A stretch of 64,000 nucleotides of DNA from Idiomarina fontislapidosi. Lineage in GTDB: Bacteria > Pseudomonadota > Gammaproteobacteria > Enterobacterales > Alteromonadaceae. Each line of letters begins with the position of its first letter. Positions within the stretch are counted from its first letter, which is position 1. A model generated the notes under the pieces. It did not search any database, was not told the origin of the DNA, and was given only the letters and a program-made list of their open reading frames with translations. The stretch covers positions 1-64,000 of the forward strand of contig NZ_QJST01000008.1 in NCBI RefSeq assembly GCF_003226255.1, given 5' to 3'. The translations under genes and the position numbers were made by a program. Positions 17,906-27,269 of the stretch are shown in pieces.

Positions 17906-20344
17906 TTAATAGAAAGAGTAAGAAACTGATAAACCAAAGGTTCTAGGACGGTTTGTTGTTGTTCTTAAAATATCATCCTGGGTATTGGTGTAGAGCTCCG
18001 CACGCTCATCAGTCAGATTCTTAACATAGAGTTTGACGCTCCATTGGTCCTTCATCACGCCGATTGACGCATTACCGATATTATAGGAATCTTGGCGTCC
18101 ACCCGCTTGTTCAACCTCTGATGCCACAATTGACGGGTAAGTGTCGCCAGCATAAATCCAACCAACTTGCGCAAAAGCATCCCACTTATTTTCGAGTGTC
18201 CATGTGTAACGCCCACGCACGCTAGCTTGCACTTCTGGTGTCAAAGGGAGTTCCGAACCTATTGGCAAGGTTCTCACAATACCTTGACCCGTGCTCACCA
18301 ATTCCGTGTCGTTATAAGATAACGCGCCATTTAAGGTGAAGTTATCGGTCAATCGCCATGTCATATCGGTTTCTAAGCCACGGATTTCCGAATTCGCTGC
18401 ATTATCGACGAATGTTAGAATCGATATATCAGTATCTAGTCGGGTAATCTGCATGTCGTTCCACTCGACAAAGTACGCGTTACCATTCCAACGCAACGTA
18501 TTATCGAATAGTAGCGTTTTCCACCCAAACTCGTAGTTTTTAACCTCGTCCGATTTATAGACCGTATTAACGTAGCCAGTTTCATCGCTACCTTGACCAC
18601 CCGCACGGTTAAAGCCGCCTGGTCTAAAGCCTTCTGAGTAAGTCGCAAAGAATAAAGTGCTTGGGGTGTATTGATAGCTTAAGGTGAACTTCGGAATAAC
18701 ATCATCCTGTTCTAGCGGCTCATTAGTATGTCCTGCAGTGGAGTCATAATCACGCCCCGCGTCTCCGTCCTCTCCTTTCGAAGCAAAACTCGACTGGCCG
18801 GTGAAATCTGACTCAATGTCGTACCATCTTAAGCCTAAGGTTGCAGAGAGCTTATCCGTTAGATCGTAGGTGAACTCACCGAACAAAGCGATTTGTTCTT
18901 CAGTACGCGTAATATCGTTAAAGAAACCAATCCCCGGCGCCCGGGTATCGCGGTTATTCGCGTAAGCATCAGATATGGGTGCATTGGGTACGAAACCGAG
19001 CGCTTCAGGATTAGCAAAGTATACATAATCGTCTTGTGTATTGATCTCGTAATCATCATAGAACACACCCGCAGTAATACGAGAACGCGCGTTGAAATCG
19101 TAGTTTATGCGAGCTTCTTGAGTGAAACGCTCGTGCTCTTGGTGACCTTTAAACCCTTTGGTCGGGTCAACGCATTTTTCCGCAATGCCGTCTTCGCCGT
19201 AAACACAGGTGTAGTAGATGATATATGAACCAGAGGTGTTATATCCGGTGTAGTCAATAGACTGCTCAATTTCACGATCTAAATAACCGCCTGTATAGAG
19301 GATTTCGAGCGCACCAAGACGACCGTCTAAAGTCCACGTGGTTAGATCAAAACTATCCTCAAGTTCATCTGGATAATAGCGTTCAACTTCGAGATCCCCG
19401 ACTTCTGGATCGTAATCAAAAACGCCGTCTGCGCCGAGGTCCTGCGCCTGGTGCTGTAACAGTAGCTCCCAATTGGTGTTTATTCGGTACTTCGCGCTTA
19501 ACCGAAAGCCTTTATAATAACTGTCGTTAAAGTCATCCTCTGCTAAGTCAGTATTAAACGCACTGGTAAACTCAGTTCCCTCATCCACTAATCCCGCGAT
19601 AGCCGGGTTAAGGCCTCTGAAATTAGGATTATTCGGATCAATTGAAAACTCGCCCGCTTTGTTGTCGATGTAGCCGCCGCGATTTACATTGTAAAAAGCA
19701 CCCCGCACGGCAAAGTCACGAGTCACAGGGATGTTAATATAACCCTCTGCGGAGCTACTCATTTCGCCCTCGGGCATGCTCTCAAACCCGGTTGTGAAAC
19801 CTGCTTCAAAGCTCCCCAATATTGGCTTATTAGTAATGTATCGAATAGTCCCTGCTTGCGAACTTGCGCCAAATAAGGTGCCTTGAGGCCCTGGTAATAC
19901 CTCAATACGCTGTAAATCAGTTGCATAAACGTCAAGATTGCGACCAGGTGCCGTTACAGGTTGCTCATCAACATACAGCGCGACGTTTGGCATGGTGCCT
20001 TGCGCGCCAGATAACATAACTGAAATCGGCTGAATTGACATGCCGCGAATAAAAACATCATTTTGACCAGGTCCGCGACCGCTTGAGGAAACATTCGGAA
20101 CATACTGCGCGTAATCATCAAAGTTGCCAATATTTTGCTCTTTGAGATCTCGCGAACTGAGTGCTTGAACAGCTGTAGGCGTTTGTTGGATATTTGTTGT
20201 CCGCTTAGTAGCGGTGACATTAATCGTTTCGATTTGGCTTTTACTATCTGCTTCCTCTTGTTGCTCTTGATCTTGTGCAACTGCTGACGAAGAAGCAGCG
20301 AGTGCTATAAAGATAGCTGTACTCAGCTTGTTATAACTGAACAT
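17906..20344 (-). CDS. TonB-dependent outer-membrane receptor
   Basis: An 812-aa protein with signal peptide (cut near AVAQ, residue 23), TonB box-like IETINVTAT at about 38-46, plug domain (about 55-170, GPQGTLFGASSQAGTIRYIT) and a 22-strand barrel ending in SVSYSFY with a C-terminal aromatic residue. It should import an unidentified ligand at the expense of the proton motive force through TonB-ExbBD. GGGAGA lies upstream of ATG. The downstream TPR-sulfotransferase suggests a functional pair. No regulatory box was recognised. Confidence 0.9.
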   Translation of the reverse strand: MFSYNKLSTAIFIALAASSSAVAQDQEQQEEADSKSQIETINVTATKRTTNIQQTPTAVQALSSRDLKEQNIGNFDDYAQYVPNVSSSGRGPGQNDVFIRGMSIQPISVMLSGAQGTMPNVALYVDEQPVTAPGRNLDVYATDLQRIEVLPGPQGTLFGASSQAGTIRYITNKPILGSFEAGFTTGFESMPEGEMSSSAEGYINIPVTRDFAVRGAFYNVNRGGYIDNKAGEFSIDPNNPNFRGLNPAIAGLVDEGTEFTSAFNTDLAEDDFNDSYYKGFRLSAKYRINTNWELLLQHQAQDLGADGVFDYDPEVGDLEVERYYPDELEDSFDLTTWTLDGRLGALEILYTGGYLDREIEQSIDYTGYNTSGSYIIYYTCVYGEDGIAEKCVDPTKGFKGHQEHERFTQEARINYDFNARSRITAGVFYDDYEINTQDDYVYFANPEALGFVPNAPISDAYANNRDTRAPGIGFFNDITRTEEQIALFGEFTYDLTDKLSATLGLRWYDIESDFTGQSSFASKGEDGDAGRDYDSTAGHTNEPLEQDDVIPKFTLSYQYTPSTLFFATYSEGFRPGGFNRAGGQGSDETGYVNTVYKSDEVKNYEFGWKTLLFDNTLRWNGNAYFVEWNDMQITRLDTDISILTFVDNAANSEIRGLETDMTWRLTDNFTLNGALSYNDTELVSTGQGIVRTLPIGSELPLTPEVQASVRGRYTWTLENKWDAFAQVGWIYAGDTYPSIVASEVEQAGGRQDSYNIGNASIGVMKDQWSVKLYVKNLTDERAELYTNTQDDILRTTTNRPRTFGLSVSYSFY

Positions 20345-20378
20345 ATATTCTCCCGTTCTCTTTTTTCTCCTTGAATAA

Positions 20379-20402
20379 AAAGTGGCGCCTAAGCGCCACT
20401 TT
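20379..20402 (-). terminator. rho-independent terminator of the porin gene
   Basis: Perfect 10-bp stem AAAGTGGCGC/GCGCCACTTT with a 4-nt loop; on the minus strand it ends in TTTTT. It is 42 bp after the porin stop and upstream of the TonB receptor, separating the two units. Confidence 0.85.
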
Positions 20403-20443
20403 GAAAACCAATATTGTTTAGTTAACTTATATAGTGTAGAGCA

Positions 20444-21865
20444 TTAGAAGTAATAACCAAAATTGATGTTGAAACGGTTATTAACATCGCCGCCATCTGT
20501 AGCTGTGTTGCCACCGATGAATGGTTGGTTTTTCGCTCTTACGAAGTCGACGTAAGTGTAGAAACCACCACCAGCTGCTACTGCAACACCTAAGACATTC
20601 ATCCAGGTATCATCCTGATAGCCTTTCTTATCAGTAATAATGCTGTGGTCGTTATAGAATGTCAGTGATGTAATAGGTCCGATACTCACCGGCAAGGTGT
20701 AAGCAACGTTACCTGTGTAGATCTTGGCTTCGGTTGGGATCGCGTCATAGTATGCATATGCACCCATGTAAACGCCGCGGTTTTCAACTTCTAAATCGTA
20801 CTCGTAATCCGCGTATTGTAACTGAACGTTCCAAGGACCGTTGTTGTAGTTACCGTGTACACCCCACGCAAACCGGTTACCCACGTTCTGGTTCTCAAAT
20901 TCTTGCGCTGCGGTAAAGCCTTCTGCAGCTGAACCTGAGTAGAAGTTATTACCTTGTGCCGATAAACCAACCTCTAAGTTTTCTTCATCGCTGAAGGTAA
21001 ACTTACGGGCAGCACGTAATGCATAACTGTTACTCTCGCCGATTGGCAATCCTGGCGTGTCATATGCGCCTTGACCTGGCAAGCGGATGCCGACGGTGTC
21101 ATAGTTATAACGTGCTGTACGATCGGTTGCAGAGCCATCTACACCGCCTTGCTCATCAGACTTATGATAAGCGATATCAAAGTCCCAGTCATCGCCACGG
21201 TAGAGGAATCGAATACCATTATCGTGTTCATCTTCTAAGCCCACATAAAATGTCGAGTTGAAGAAATAACTGTGAGAGTTGTATGGCATATTACCGAAAG
21301 GCACTTTTACGACACCGATCTGACCTTGCCACTTATCGGTAAAGTTATAACCAAACCATGCGTGCTTCACGACATCTTGATATTGGAACCAGCGGTACTC
21401 GGCCGACAAAATCACGTCGCCAATTTCACCATCAAAGTTCAAACGGAAGATATCAAAATCGAGGTCACCTGTACGGTTTTCATTATCTTGATCGTAATTA
21501 TTGTATTCATACTGAAAACGAACAGCACCGTGGACTTTGATCGGCCAGTTTTCGTTTTCCTCAGCTTTGTCTTCTAGCTTTGCAAGACGCGCTTGAACAC
21601 CTGAGTCGGCGACTTCCTCGCCACGCATTCTGTTAGAACGCTTAGTTTTTGAAGAATACTCCTTTTTAGACATCATCTCTTGATGACGCTCTTTCATTTT
21701 CTCTTTTGCTTGCTCCTGCTCAGCTAAACGCTCTTCAAGCTCAGATAATTTTTGTTTTAGCGCTTCAATCTCCTGCTGTACCGACTGCTGATCCTGCTGT
21801 ACCGGTGCTGCATAGATCGGGCTCGCAGCTAGCATAGAGGCGGCTAGCACCCAACCTTTTGCCAT
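20444..21865 (-). CDS. outer-membrane porin with N-terminal coiled coil
   Basis: A 473-aa protein with signal peptide (cut near PIYA-A, residue 19). Residues 20-70 form a Gln/Glu/Lys-rich coiled coil (QEIEALKQKLSELEERLAEQ), then a linker and a beta-barrel of about 16 strands ending NINFGYYF, with the terminal Phe recognised by the BAM complex. The layout resembles phosphate-selective porins of the OprO/P type, but substrate specificity is not readable. AAGGAG is 6 nt before ATG. It is monocistronic, with its own terminator. Confidence 0.8.
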   Translation of the reverse strand: MAKGWVLAASMLAASPIYAAPVQQDQQSVQQEIEALKQKLSELEERLAEQEQAKEKMKERHQEMMSKKEYSSKTKRSNRMRGEEVADSGVQARLAKLEDKAEENENWPIKVHGAVRFQYEYNNYDQDNENRTGDLDFDIFRLNFDGEIGDVILSAEYRWFQYQDVVKHAWFGYNFTDKWQGQIGVVKVPFGNMPYNSHSYFFNSTFYVGLEDEHDNGIRFLYRGDDWDFDIAYHKSDEQGGVDGSATDRTARYNYDTVGIRLPGQGAYDTPGLPIGESNSYALRAARKFTFSDEENLEVGLSAQGNNFYSGSAAEGFTAAQEFENQNVGNRFAWGVHGNYNNGPWNVQLQYADYEYDLEVENRGVYMGAYAYYDAIPTEAKIYTGNVAYTLPVSIGPITSLTFYNDHSIITDKKGYQDDTWMNVLGVAVAAGGGFYTYVDFVRAKNQPFIGGNTATDGGDVNNRFNINFGYYF

Positions 21866-21947
21866 GTTGTGCTCCTTACTTTAGGTAAAAAAAGAGTTAA
21901 GTTATTATTTTGCTATAAAGTATACCGTGTTTGAAATTATTTAGATC

Positions 21948-21977
21948 AAAAAAAAGGCCTCCGCAAGGAGGCCTTTT
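21948..21977 (-). terminator. rho-independent terminator of the S10 operon
   Basis: GGCCTCC/GGAGGCC stem (21956-21973) with a 4-nt loop; on the minus strand eight T follow (21955-21948). It lies 28 bp after the rpsQ stop, so S10 transcription ends here instead of running into rplN. Confidence 0.92.
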
Positions 21978-22001
21978 GATATTTCTTGTTACGAACTGCA
22001 A

Positions 22002-22265
22002 TTAGACAATTTCAGCACGTTCAACGATTTCAAGAAGTGCCCAAGATTTGTTCTTGGAAAGAGGGCGTGATTCGCGAACAATCACGGTATCGCCCGTCTT
22101 GCACTGATTCTCTTCATCATGTGCGTGTACTTTAGTTGTACGCGAAATATATTTGCCGTAGATCGGGTGCTTAACACGACGCTCTACTGCAACAGTGATG
22201 GTTTTGTCCATCTTGTCGCTAACAACTTTGCCTTGCAGTGTACGAACACGTTTTTCTTGAGCCAT
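22002..22265 (-). CDS. rpsQ: 30S ribosomal protein S17
   Basis: An 87-aa protein (E. coli 84) with the OB-fold segments [20 protein letters not shown] and [21 protein letters not shown]17 binds 16S rRNA helices 7 and 11. It is the last gene of the S10 operon and overlaps the rpmC stop by one base (TAATG). A strong terminator follows instead of rplN. Confidence 0.98.
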   Translation of the reverse strand: MAQEKRVRTLQGKVVSDKMDKTITVAVERRVKHPIYGKYISRTTKVHAHDEENQCKTGDTVIVRESRPLSKNKSWALLEIVERAEIV

Positions 22266-22456
22266 TACGCACCTGCCTTCTCATTTAAGATGGTTTTAAT
22301 ACGTGCGATATCGCGACGTACTTGCTTCATCATGTGAGTCTGATTCAGCTGACCTGTTGCCGCTTGCATACGCAGATTGAACTGCTCACGACGCAAGTTC
22401 AGCAATTCTTCTTGCAGCTGCTCAACGGTTTTTTCTTTAAGTTCACTTGCTTTCAT
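22265..22456 (-). CDS. rpmC: 50S ribosomal protein L29
   Basis: A 63-aa protein, same length as E. coli L29, with [19 protein letters not shown] and [14 protein letters not shown]29 borders the tunnel exit, near trigger factor and SRP docking sites. ATG 22456, overlapping the rplP stop (TGATG), is preferred to an in-frame GTG one codon upstream because it matches the family start. Confidence 0.97.
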   Translation of the reverse strand: MKASELKEKTVEQLQEELLNLRREQFNLRMQAATGQLNQTHMMKQVRRDIARIKTILNEKAGA

Positions 22457-22869
22457 CACATTACCGTCCGAGTAACAAAAGTGGTTTTGAATGGCAACTT
22501 ACGTGCCGCAAGGCGGAACGCTTCACGTGCCAACTCTTCAGAAACACCGTCCATTTCGTACAGTACGCGACCTGGTTGAATCTGAGCAACCCAGTATTCA
22601 ACGTTACCTTTACCTTTACCCATACGAACTTCTAATGGCTTCTTGGTAATAGGCTTATCTGGGAATACACGGATCCAGATTTTACCTTGACGCTTAACGT
22701 GACGAGTCATCGCACGACGGCCGGCTTCGATTTGACGCGCAGTCATACGACCACGGTCAACTGCTTTAAGTCCGAAGCTTCCGAAGCTGACTTTGTTACC
22801 TGACTGCGCAAGACCACGGTTGCGGCCTGTGTGAACCTTACGGAATTTTGTACGCTTTGGTTGTAACAT
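22456..22869 (-). CDS. rplP: 50S ribosomal protein L16
   Basis: A 137-aa protein (E. coli 136), starting [20 protein letters not shown]. The [20 protein letters not shown] region approaches the A-site tRNA elbow. The arginine-containing MGKGKG loop is the site hydroxylated by RoxA in E. coli. Eleven bp after rpsC. Confidence 0.98.
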   Translation of the reverse strand: MLQPKRTKFRKVHTGRNRGLAQSGNKVSFGSFGLKAVDRGRMTARQIEAGRRAMTRHVKRQGKIWIRVFPDKPITKKPLEVRMGKGKGNVEYWVAQIQPGRVLYEMDGVSEELAREAFRLAARKLPFKTTFVTRTVM

Positions 22870-22880
22870 ATCGTCTCCCC

Positions 22881-23561
22881 TTACTTACGGTTTTTGCCGC
22901 GTTTTGGAGCTGGTTTTTCCTCGGTTGGAAGTCCACCAAGAACTTCACCACGGAAAATCCAAACTTTAACGCCGATGATACCGTAAGTGGTATTCGCTTC
23001 AGAAGTTGCGTAATCGATGTCTGCACGAAGTGTGTGCAACGGAACGCGTCCTTCACGGTACCACTCAGTACGTGCAATCTCTGCACCGCCCAAACGACCA
23101 CTTACTTCAACCTTGATACCTTTAGCACCAAGACGGATGGCGTTTTGTACAGCGCGCTTCATAGCACGACGGAACATAACACGACGTTCCAACTGACCTG
23201 AGATATTATCAGCAACAAGTTGCGCGTCCAATTCTGGCTTACGCACTTCAGAAATGTTGATTTGCGACGGAGCGCCAGTCAACTTCTGAACTTGTTGGCG
23301 AAGTTTTTCAACGTCTTCACCTTTTTTACCGATAACAACGCCAGGACGTGCAGTATGAATAGTCACACGAACACTTTTAGCTGGACGCTCGATAACGATA
23401 CGAGATACTGATGCGTTGCGTAGTTCTTTAGTCAGGAACTTACGTACCTGATGATCACTGTGCAAGTTGTCAGCAAATTCGTTTGTATTCGCATACCAGG
23501 TTGCATTCCATGGTCTGGAGATACCTAGGCGAATACCATTAGGATGTACTTTCTGACCCAT
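22881..23561 (-). CDS. rpsC: 30S ribosomal protein S3
   Basis: A 226-aa protein (E. coli 233). It has a KH type II domain (about 40-110, [20 protein letters not shown]) and a C-terminal domain with [19 protein letters not shown]3 forms part of the mRNA entry helicase site. Ten bp separate it from rplV. Confidence 0.98.
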   Translation of the reverse strand: MGQKVHPNGIRLGISRPWNATWYANTNEFADNLHSDHQVRKFLTKELRNASVSRIVIERPAKSVRVTIHTARPGVVIGKKGEDVEKLRQQVQKLTGAPSQINISEVRKPELDAQLVADNISGQLERRVMFRRAMKRAVQNAIRLGAKGIKVEVSGRLGGAEIARTEWYREGRVPLHTLRADIDYATSEANTTYGIIGVKVWIFRGEVLGGLPTEEKPAPKRGKNRK

Positions 23562-23571
23562 AATTTATCTC

Positions 23572-23904
23572 CTAGCTATCCGACACGACCACAGTAATGT
23601 GGCTGGTGCGCTTAAAGATACGATCCGCACGGCCTTTGGCACGTGGCTTGATACGCTTCATGGTCGGACCTTCGTCGACGAAGACGCGAGCCACTTTCAG
23701 CTCATCGATGTCCGCACCTTCGTTGTGCTCCGCGTTAGCGATCGCTGACTCAAGTACTTTCTTAACCAAGCCAGCGGCTGCTTTAGGGCTGTACGCAAGA
23801 ATGTCCAGTGCTTTTTCAACTGGCAAACCGCGAATTTGGTCAGCAACCAAACGGCCTTTCTGAGCAGAAACGCGGGCGAATTGGTGTTTAGCAATAGCTT
23901 CCAT
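23572..23904 (-). CDS. rplV: 50S ribosomal protein L22
   Basis: A 110-aa protein, same length as E. coli L22, containing [16 protein letters not shown] and the tunnel loop [15 protein letters not shown], whose tip is a macrolide-resistance site. ATG 23904 gives the family N-terminus MEAIAKHQ. An in-frame GTG one codon upstream is also possible but adds an atypical residue. Confidence 0.97.
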   Translation of the reverse strand: MEAIAKHQFARVSAQKGRLVADQIRGLPVEKALDILAYSPKAAAGLVKKVLESAIANAEHNEGADIDELKVARVFVDEGPTMKRIKPRAKGRADRIFKRTSHITVVVSDS

Positions 23905-23917
23905 CACTTTCTACCTC

Positions 23918-24196
23918 TTACCGTTTCTTCGCTTTCTTATCAGCGGCGTGACCGCGATAAGTACGGGTTGGTGCGAATTCACCCAGTTTATGACCGATCA
24001 TTTCGTCAGAAACGAAAACCGGTACGTGCTGACGACCGTTGTGTACAGCGATAGTCAAGCCGATCATATCTGGAATAATCATTGAACGACGGGACCAAGT
24101 TTTAATTGGCTTCTTATCCCCGGCTTCCAACGCTTTCTCCACCTTATTTAGCAGGTGAAGGTCAATAAATGGACCTTTTTTAAGAGAACGTGGCAT
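23918..24196 (-). CDS. rpsS: 30S ribosomal protein S19
   Basis: A 92-aa protein (E. coli 92) starting [20 protein letters not shown], with [20 protein letters not shown]. It lies in the 30S head beside S13 and bridges to 50S. Between rplB and rplV in the S10 operon. Confidence 0.98.
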   Translation of the reverse strand: MPRSLKKGPFIDLHLLNKVEKALEAGDKKPIKTWSRRSMIIPDMIGLTIAVHNGRQHVPVFVSDEMIGHKLGEFAPTRTYRGHAADKKAKKR

Positions 24197-24212
24197 GTTA
24201 AATCCTCAACTC

Positions 24213-25037
24213 TTATTTGTTGCGACGGCGTACGATGAATTTATCGGTACGCTTGTTCTTACGGGTTTTGTAGCCCTTGGTCGGAGTACCCCAAGGTGTC
24301 ACAGGGTGACGACCACCAGAAGTACGACCTTCACCACCACCGTGAGGGTGATCAACTGGGTTCATCGCCACACCACGAACGGTAGGACGAACACCACGCC
24401 AGCGCTTCGCGCCCGCTTTACCCAATTGACGCAGCATGTGTTCTGCGTTACCCACTTCACCGATGGTCGCTCGACCTTCAGACTGCACGCGGCGCATCTC
24501 GCCAGAACGCAAACGGATAGTGACATAAGCCCCATCACGCGCCAGGATTTGGCCATACGCACCGGCTGAACGAGCCAGCTGTGCACCTTTACCTGGTTGC
24601 ATTTCGATTGCGTGTACTACTGTACCCACTGGGATGTTGCGCATAGGCAAGCTGTTACCCGCTTTAATTGGCGCGTCAGAACCAGAAGCAATGCGGTCAC
24701 CCACGTTCAAGTTCTTAGGAGCCAAAATGTAGCGACGCTCACCGTCTGCGTACAATACCAATGCGATATTCGCTGAACGGTTAGGATCGTATTCAATACG
24801 CTCTACCTTTGCAGGGATACCGTCTTTATTACGCTTAAAGTCGATAATACGGTAGTGATGCTTATGACCACCGCCAATGTGACGTACAGTGATACGTCCA
24901 TTGTTATTACGACCGCCCTTCTTGCTGTTTTTGTCCAGCAATGGAGCAAAAGGCTTGCCTTTGTACAGGTCCTGACCGACGACTTTTACGACGTGGCGTT
25001 GACCCGGAGACGTAGGCTTACTTTTAACTACAGCCAT
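24213..25037 (-). CDS. rplB: 50S ribosomal protein L2
   Basis: A 274-aa protein (E. coli 273), one of the most conserved 50S proteins, needed for subunit association and peptidyl transfer. The C-terminal signature [20 protein letters not shown] includes the essential histidine. Located 14 bp after rplW. Confidence 0.99.
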   Translation of the reverse strand: MAVVKSKPTSPGQRHVVKVVGQDLYKGKPFAPLLDKNSKKGGRNNNGRITVRHIGGGHKHHYRIIDFKRNKDGIPAKVERIEYDPNRSANIALVLYADGERRYILAPKNLNVGDRIASGSDAPIKAGNSLPMRNIPVGTVVHAIEMQPGKGAQLARSAGAYGQILARDGAYVTIRLRSGEMRRVQSEGRATIGEVGNAEHMLRQLGKAGAKRWRGVRPTVRGVAMNPVDHPHGGGEGRTSGGRHPVTPWGTPTKGYKTRKNKRTDKFIVRRRNK

Positions 25038-25051
25038 GATAATTCCTCCTG

Positions 25052-25354
25052 TTACTCAGCGCCGCCAGCGAAGTCGATGTCAGCACCCTCTTTCAGGGCA
25101 ACATACGCTTTCTTCCAATCGCTACGTTTACCGAAGCGGAAACCAGTGCGTTTAGATTTACCTTTAACGTTCACTGTGCGTACGTTTTTAACTTCAACTT
25201 CAAAAAGTTTTTCGACAGCTGCTTTGATTTCGGACTTAGTCGCATCTTTAGCTACTTTGAAAACTACAGTGTTGTAGCCTTCAGCAGTCATGGTGCTTTT
25301 TTCCGAAACGTGAGGTGCCAAGATTACATTAAGTAAACGTTCTTCGCGCATCAT
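25052..25354 (-). CDS. rplW: 50S ribosomal protein L23
   Basis: A 100-aa protein, same length as E. coli L23, with [16 protein letters not shown] and the C-terminus [17 protein letters not shown]23 is the dock for trigger factor and SRP at the tunnel exit. Its ATG overlaps the rplD stop by 4 nt (ATGA). Confidence 0.98.
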   Translation of the reverse strand: MMREERLLNVILAPHVSEKSTMTAEGYNTVVFKVAKDATKSEIKAAVEKLFEVEVKNVRTVNVKGKSKRTGFRFGKRSDWKKAYVALKEGADIDFAGGAE

Positions 25355-25956
25355 GACAACACCTCCTCAAGCTGCTTAACTGCGTCCGCAGTCATCAGGA
25401 CGTTTTCAAACGCGATTAAGCTTACTGGGTCGATGCCTTGTACATCACGTACGTCAACTTTGTGCAAGTTGCGTGACGCAAGGAACAAGTTTTCGTCAAC
25501 TTCTTTAGTCACGATCAAAACGTCGTTCAGGTTCAATTCTTTCAACTTCGCAACGAGTTGTTTAGTCTTTGGCGCTTCAAGCTCAAAGTTCTCAACAACC
25601 TGTAAACGCTCTTGACGAATCAATTCTGACAAGATGCTTTTTACAGCACCACGGTACATTTTTTTGTTAACTTTCTGCTCGTGGTTTTGCGGTTTTGCCG
25701 CAAAAGTAGTACCACCTGAGCGCCAGATTGGGCTTCGGATAGTACCGGCACGTGCACGACCCGTGCCTTTTTGACGCCATGGTTTCTTACCACCGCCAGC
25801 AACTTCAGAACGAGTTTTCTGAGCTTTGGTACCCTGACGAGCACCCGCTGCATATGCAACTACTACCTGGTGGACAAGTGCTTCGTTGAACTCACGTCCA
25901 AAGGTAGCTTCGGAAACCTCAAGAGCGCCTTTTGCGTCTTTCAATGTTAATTCCAT
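25351..25956 (-). CDS. rplD: 50S ribosomal protein L4
   Basis: A 201-aa protein, same length as E. coli L4. The tunnel loop has [20 protein letters not shown]. In E. coli, L4 represses its own S10 operon by transcription attenuation and translation block in the leader. ATG 25956 lies 7 nt from GAGGAG; another in-frame ATG two codons upstream is only 1 nt from it and is rejected. Confidence 0.97.
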   Translation of the reverse strand: MELTLKDAKGALEVSEATFGREFNEALVHQVVVAYAAGARQGTKAQKTRSEVAGGGKKPWRQKGTGRARAGTIRSPIWRSGGTTFAAKPQNHEQKVNKKMYRGAVKSILSELIRQERLQVVENFELEAPKTKQLVAKLKELNLNDVLIVTKEVDENLFLASRNLHKVDVRDVQGIDPVSLIAFENVLMTADAVKQLEEVLS

Positions 25957-25974
25957 CACCATTCTCCTCAGACG

Positions 25975-26613
25975 TTACGCCTTGACCGCAGGTTTAACGA
26001 TCACATCGCCACCAGTAGCGCCAGGGACAGCACCTTTAATCAATAAAAGGTTGCGTTCTGCGTCTACACGAACCAACTCAAGTGATTGAGTTGTTACGCG
26101 CTCGTTACCCATTTGACCGGCCATTTTCTTGCCTTTGAAAACTTTACCTGGTGATTGGTTTTGACCAATTGAACCAGGGGCACGGTGTGACAATGAGTTA
26201 CCGTGGGTAGCGTCTTGAGTGCGGAAGTTCCAGCGTTTAACGGTACCGGCAAAGCCTTTACCTTTAGACGTACCTGTAACATCCACTTTTTTGATTTCTG
26301 AGAAAACGTCTACTGTAATCTCAGAACCTACTGCGAAATCGTCGCCTTCGCCATCTTCTAGACGAAATTCCCAAAGACCACGACCTGCCTCAGTACCCGC
26401 CTTAGCAAAATGACCTGCTGAAGGCTTGTTTACTCGGCTAGCTTTCTTTTCGCCTGTGGTTACTTGAAGCGCGCGATAACCGTCAGTTTCCTCAGTTTTA
26501 ACCTGAGTCACGCGGTTAGCCAGCACTTCGATCACAGTAACAGGAACAGAAGCGCCGTCTTCCTGGAAGACACGCGTCATTCCTACTTTACGACCGACTA
26601 GACCTATAGCCAT
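25975..26613 (-). CDS. rplC: 50S ribosomal protein L3
   Basis: A 212-aa protein (E. coli 209) starting [20 protein letters not shown], with the extended loop [20 protein letters not shown] that reaches the peptidyl-transferase centre. It contains the glutamine methylated by PrmB in E. coli (GQNQ). It lies 38 bp after rpsJ. Confidence 0.98.
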   Translation of the reverse strand: MAIGLVGRKVGMTRVFQEDGASVPVTVIEVLANRVTQVKTEETDGYRALQVTTGEKKASRVNKPSAGHFAKAGTEAGRGLWEFRLEDGEGDDFAVGSEITVDVFSEIKKVDVTGTSKGKGFAGTVKRWNFRTQDATHGNSLSHRAPGSIGQNQSPGKVFKGKKMAGQMGNERVTTQSLELVRVDAERNLLLIKGAVPGATGGDVIVKPAVKA

Positions 26614-26651
26614 TGTTAAAACCTCTCGTGTGTAATCCTATTACTGCCCAC

Positions 26652-26969
<318 letters not shown>

Positions 26970-26980
26970 TCAAAGCCTCA

Positions 26981-26992
26981 AATTAAAGAGCA
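26981..26992 (-). promoter_or_regulatory. boxA-like sequence in the S10 leader
   Basis: Minus-strand TGCTCTTTAATT, sharing GCTCTTTAA with the rrn boxA at 82-93, 18 bp before the rpsJ start. A second partial copy (GTGCTCTTTTTT) overlaps 26996-27007. NusB-S10 binding here would be autoregulatory, as rpsJ encodes the ligand; this is inference. Confidence 0.4.
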
Positions 26993-27014
26993 TTTAAAAA
27001 AGAGCACAGACAAA

Positions 27015-27045
27015 CGCAACCTCCCTGGCACATACCGGGGGTGCG
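27015..27045 (-). promoter_or_regulatory. S10 leader hairpin, possible L4-responsive element
   Basis: Minus-strand CGCACCCCCGG, a 6-nt loop, then CCAGGGAGGTTGCG, an imperfect GC-rich stem in the rpsJ 5' UTR. The distance from the predicted start of transcription (about 27135) to rpsJ is about 170 nt, close to the E. coli S10 leader, where L4 controls attenuation. A pyrimidine-rich TTTGTCTGTGCTCTTTTTT follows. Confidence 0.5.
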
Positions 27046-27133
27046 ATTATCTACGTCAACCATTCAATCCCCTATCGGGACTGTTGTGGAACATCAATAA
27101 AGCAAGTCGTTAAACTTAGATAAAAATTGATGT

Positions 27134-27160
27134 GGTCGCGAATTATACAGCTTCGCGACC
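27134..27160. promoter_or_regulatory. 9-bp inverted repeat spanning the S10 -10 box
   Basis: GGTCGCGAA (27134-27142), 9 nt, then the exact complement TTCGCGACC (27152-27160). One arm covers the end of the -10 box and the discriminator; the other lies in the -35/-10 spacer. It could be an operator or a chance or relic palindrome; its GTCGCG core resembles the nearby REP arm. Confidence 0.55.
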
Positions 27161-27169
27161 GTATGTCAA
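27142..27169 (-). promoter_or_regulatory. S10 operon promoter (consensus sigma70)
   Basis: Minus-strand TTGACA (27169-27164), a 16-bp spacer and TATAAT (27147-27142): both hexamers are perfect. It is followed by TCGCGACC, similar to the rrn P1 discriminator. It drives rpsJ to rpsQ, about 5 kb. Confidence 0.88.
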
Positions 27170-27182
27170 CATTTAGCAGTAA

Positions 27183-27239
27183 GTAGGTCGCGCCTATGGC
27201 GCGACTTCATGTGTGACTTGCGCCAAAGGCGCAAGCTAC
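27183..27239. repeat. REPIN: inverted pair of REP-like palindromes
   Basis: On the plus strand GTAG precedes palindrome GTCGCGCC-TAT-GGCGCGAC. On the minus strand GTAG precedes CTTGCGCC-TTT-GGCGCAAG. So 27183-27239 begins GTAG and ends CTAC. A GTAG head followed by a GC-rich palindrome is typical of REP sequences mobilised by RAYT transposases, and two inverted REPs form a REPIN. A partial third unit (CAAAGGCGCAAGC) follows at 27241-27253. It lies between the dipeptidase end and the S10 promoter. Confidence 0.72.
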
Positions 27240-27269
27240 CCAAAGGCGCAAGCTGCGCGAACGGGTAAG

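Noticed and set aside
9810-22001. Genomic island or prophage
   Set aside because: No integrase, transposase, tRNA junction or terminal repeats were found; base composition looks like the surroundings by eye.
27221-27253. Short direct repeats as a possible CRISPR array
   Set aside because: The units are palindromic REP arms with spacers of only a few bases and no cas genes.
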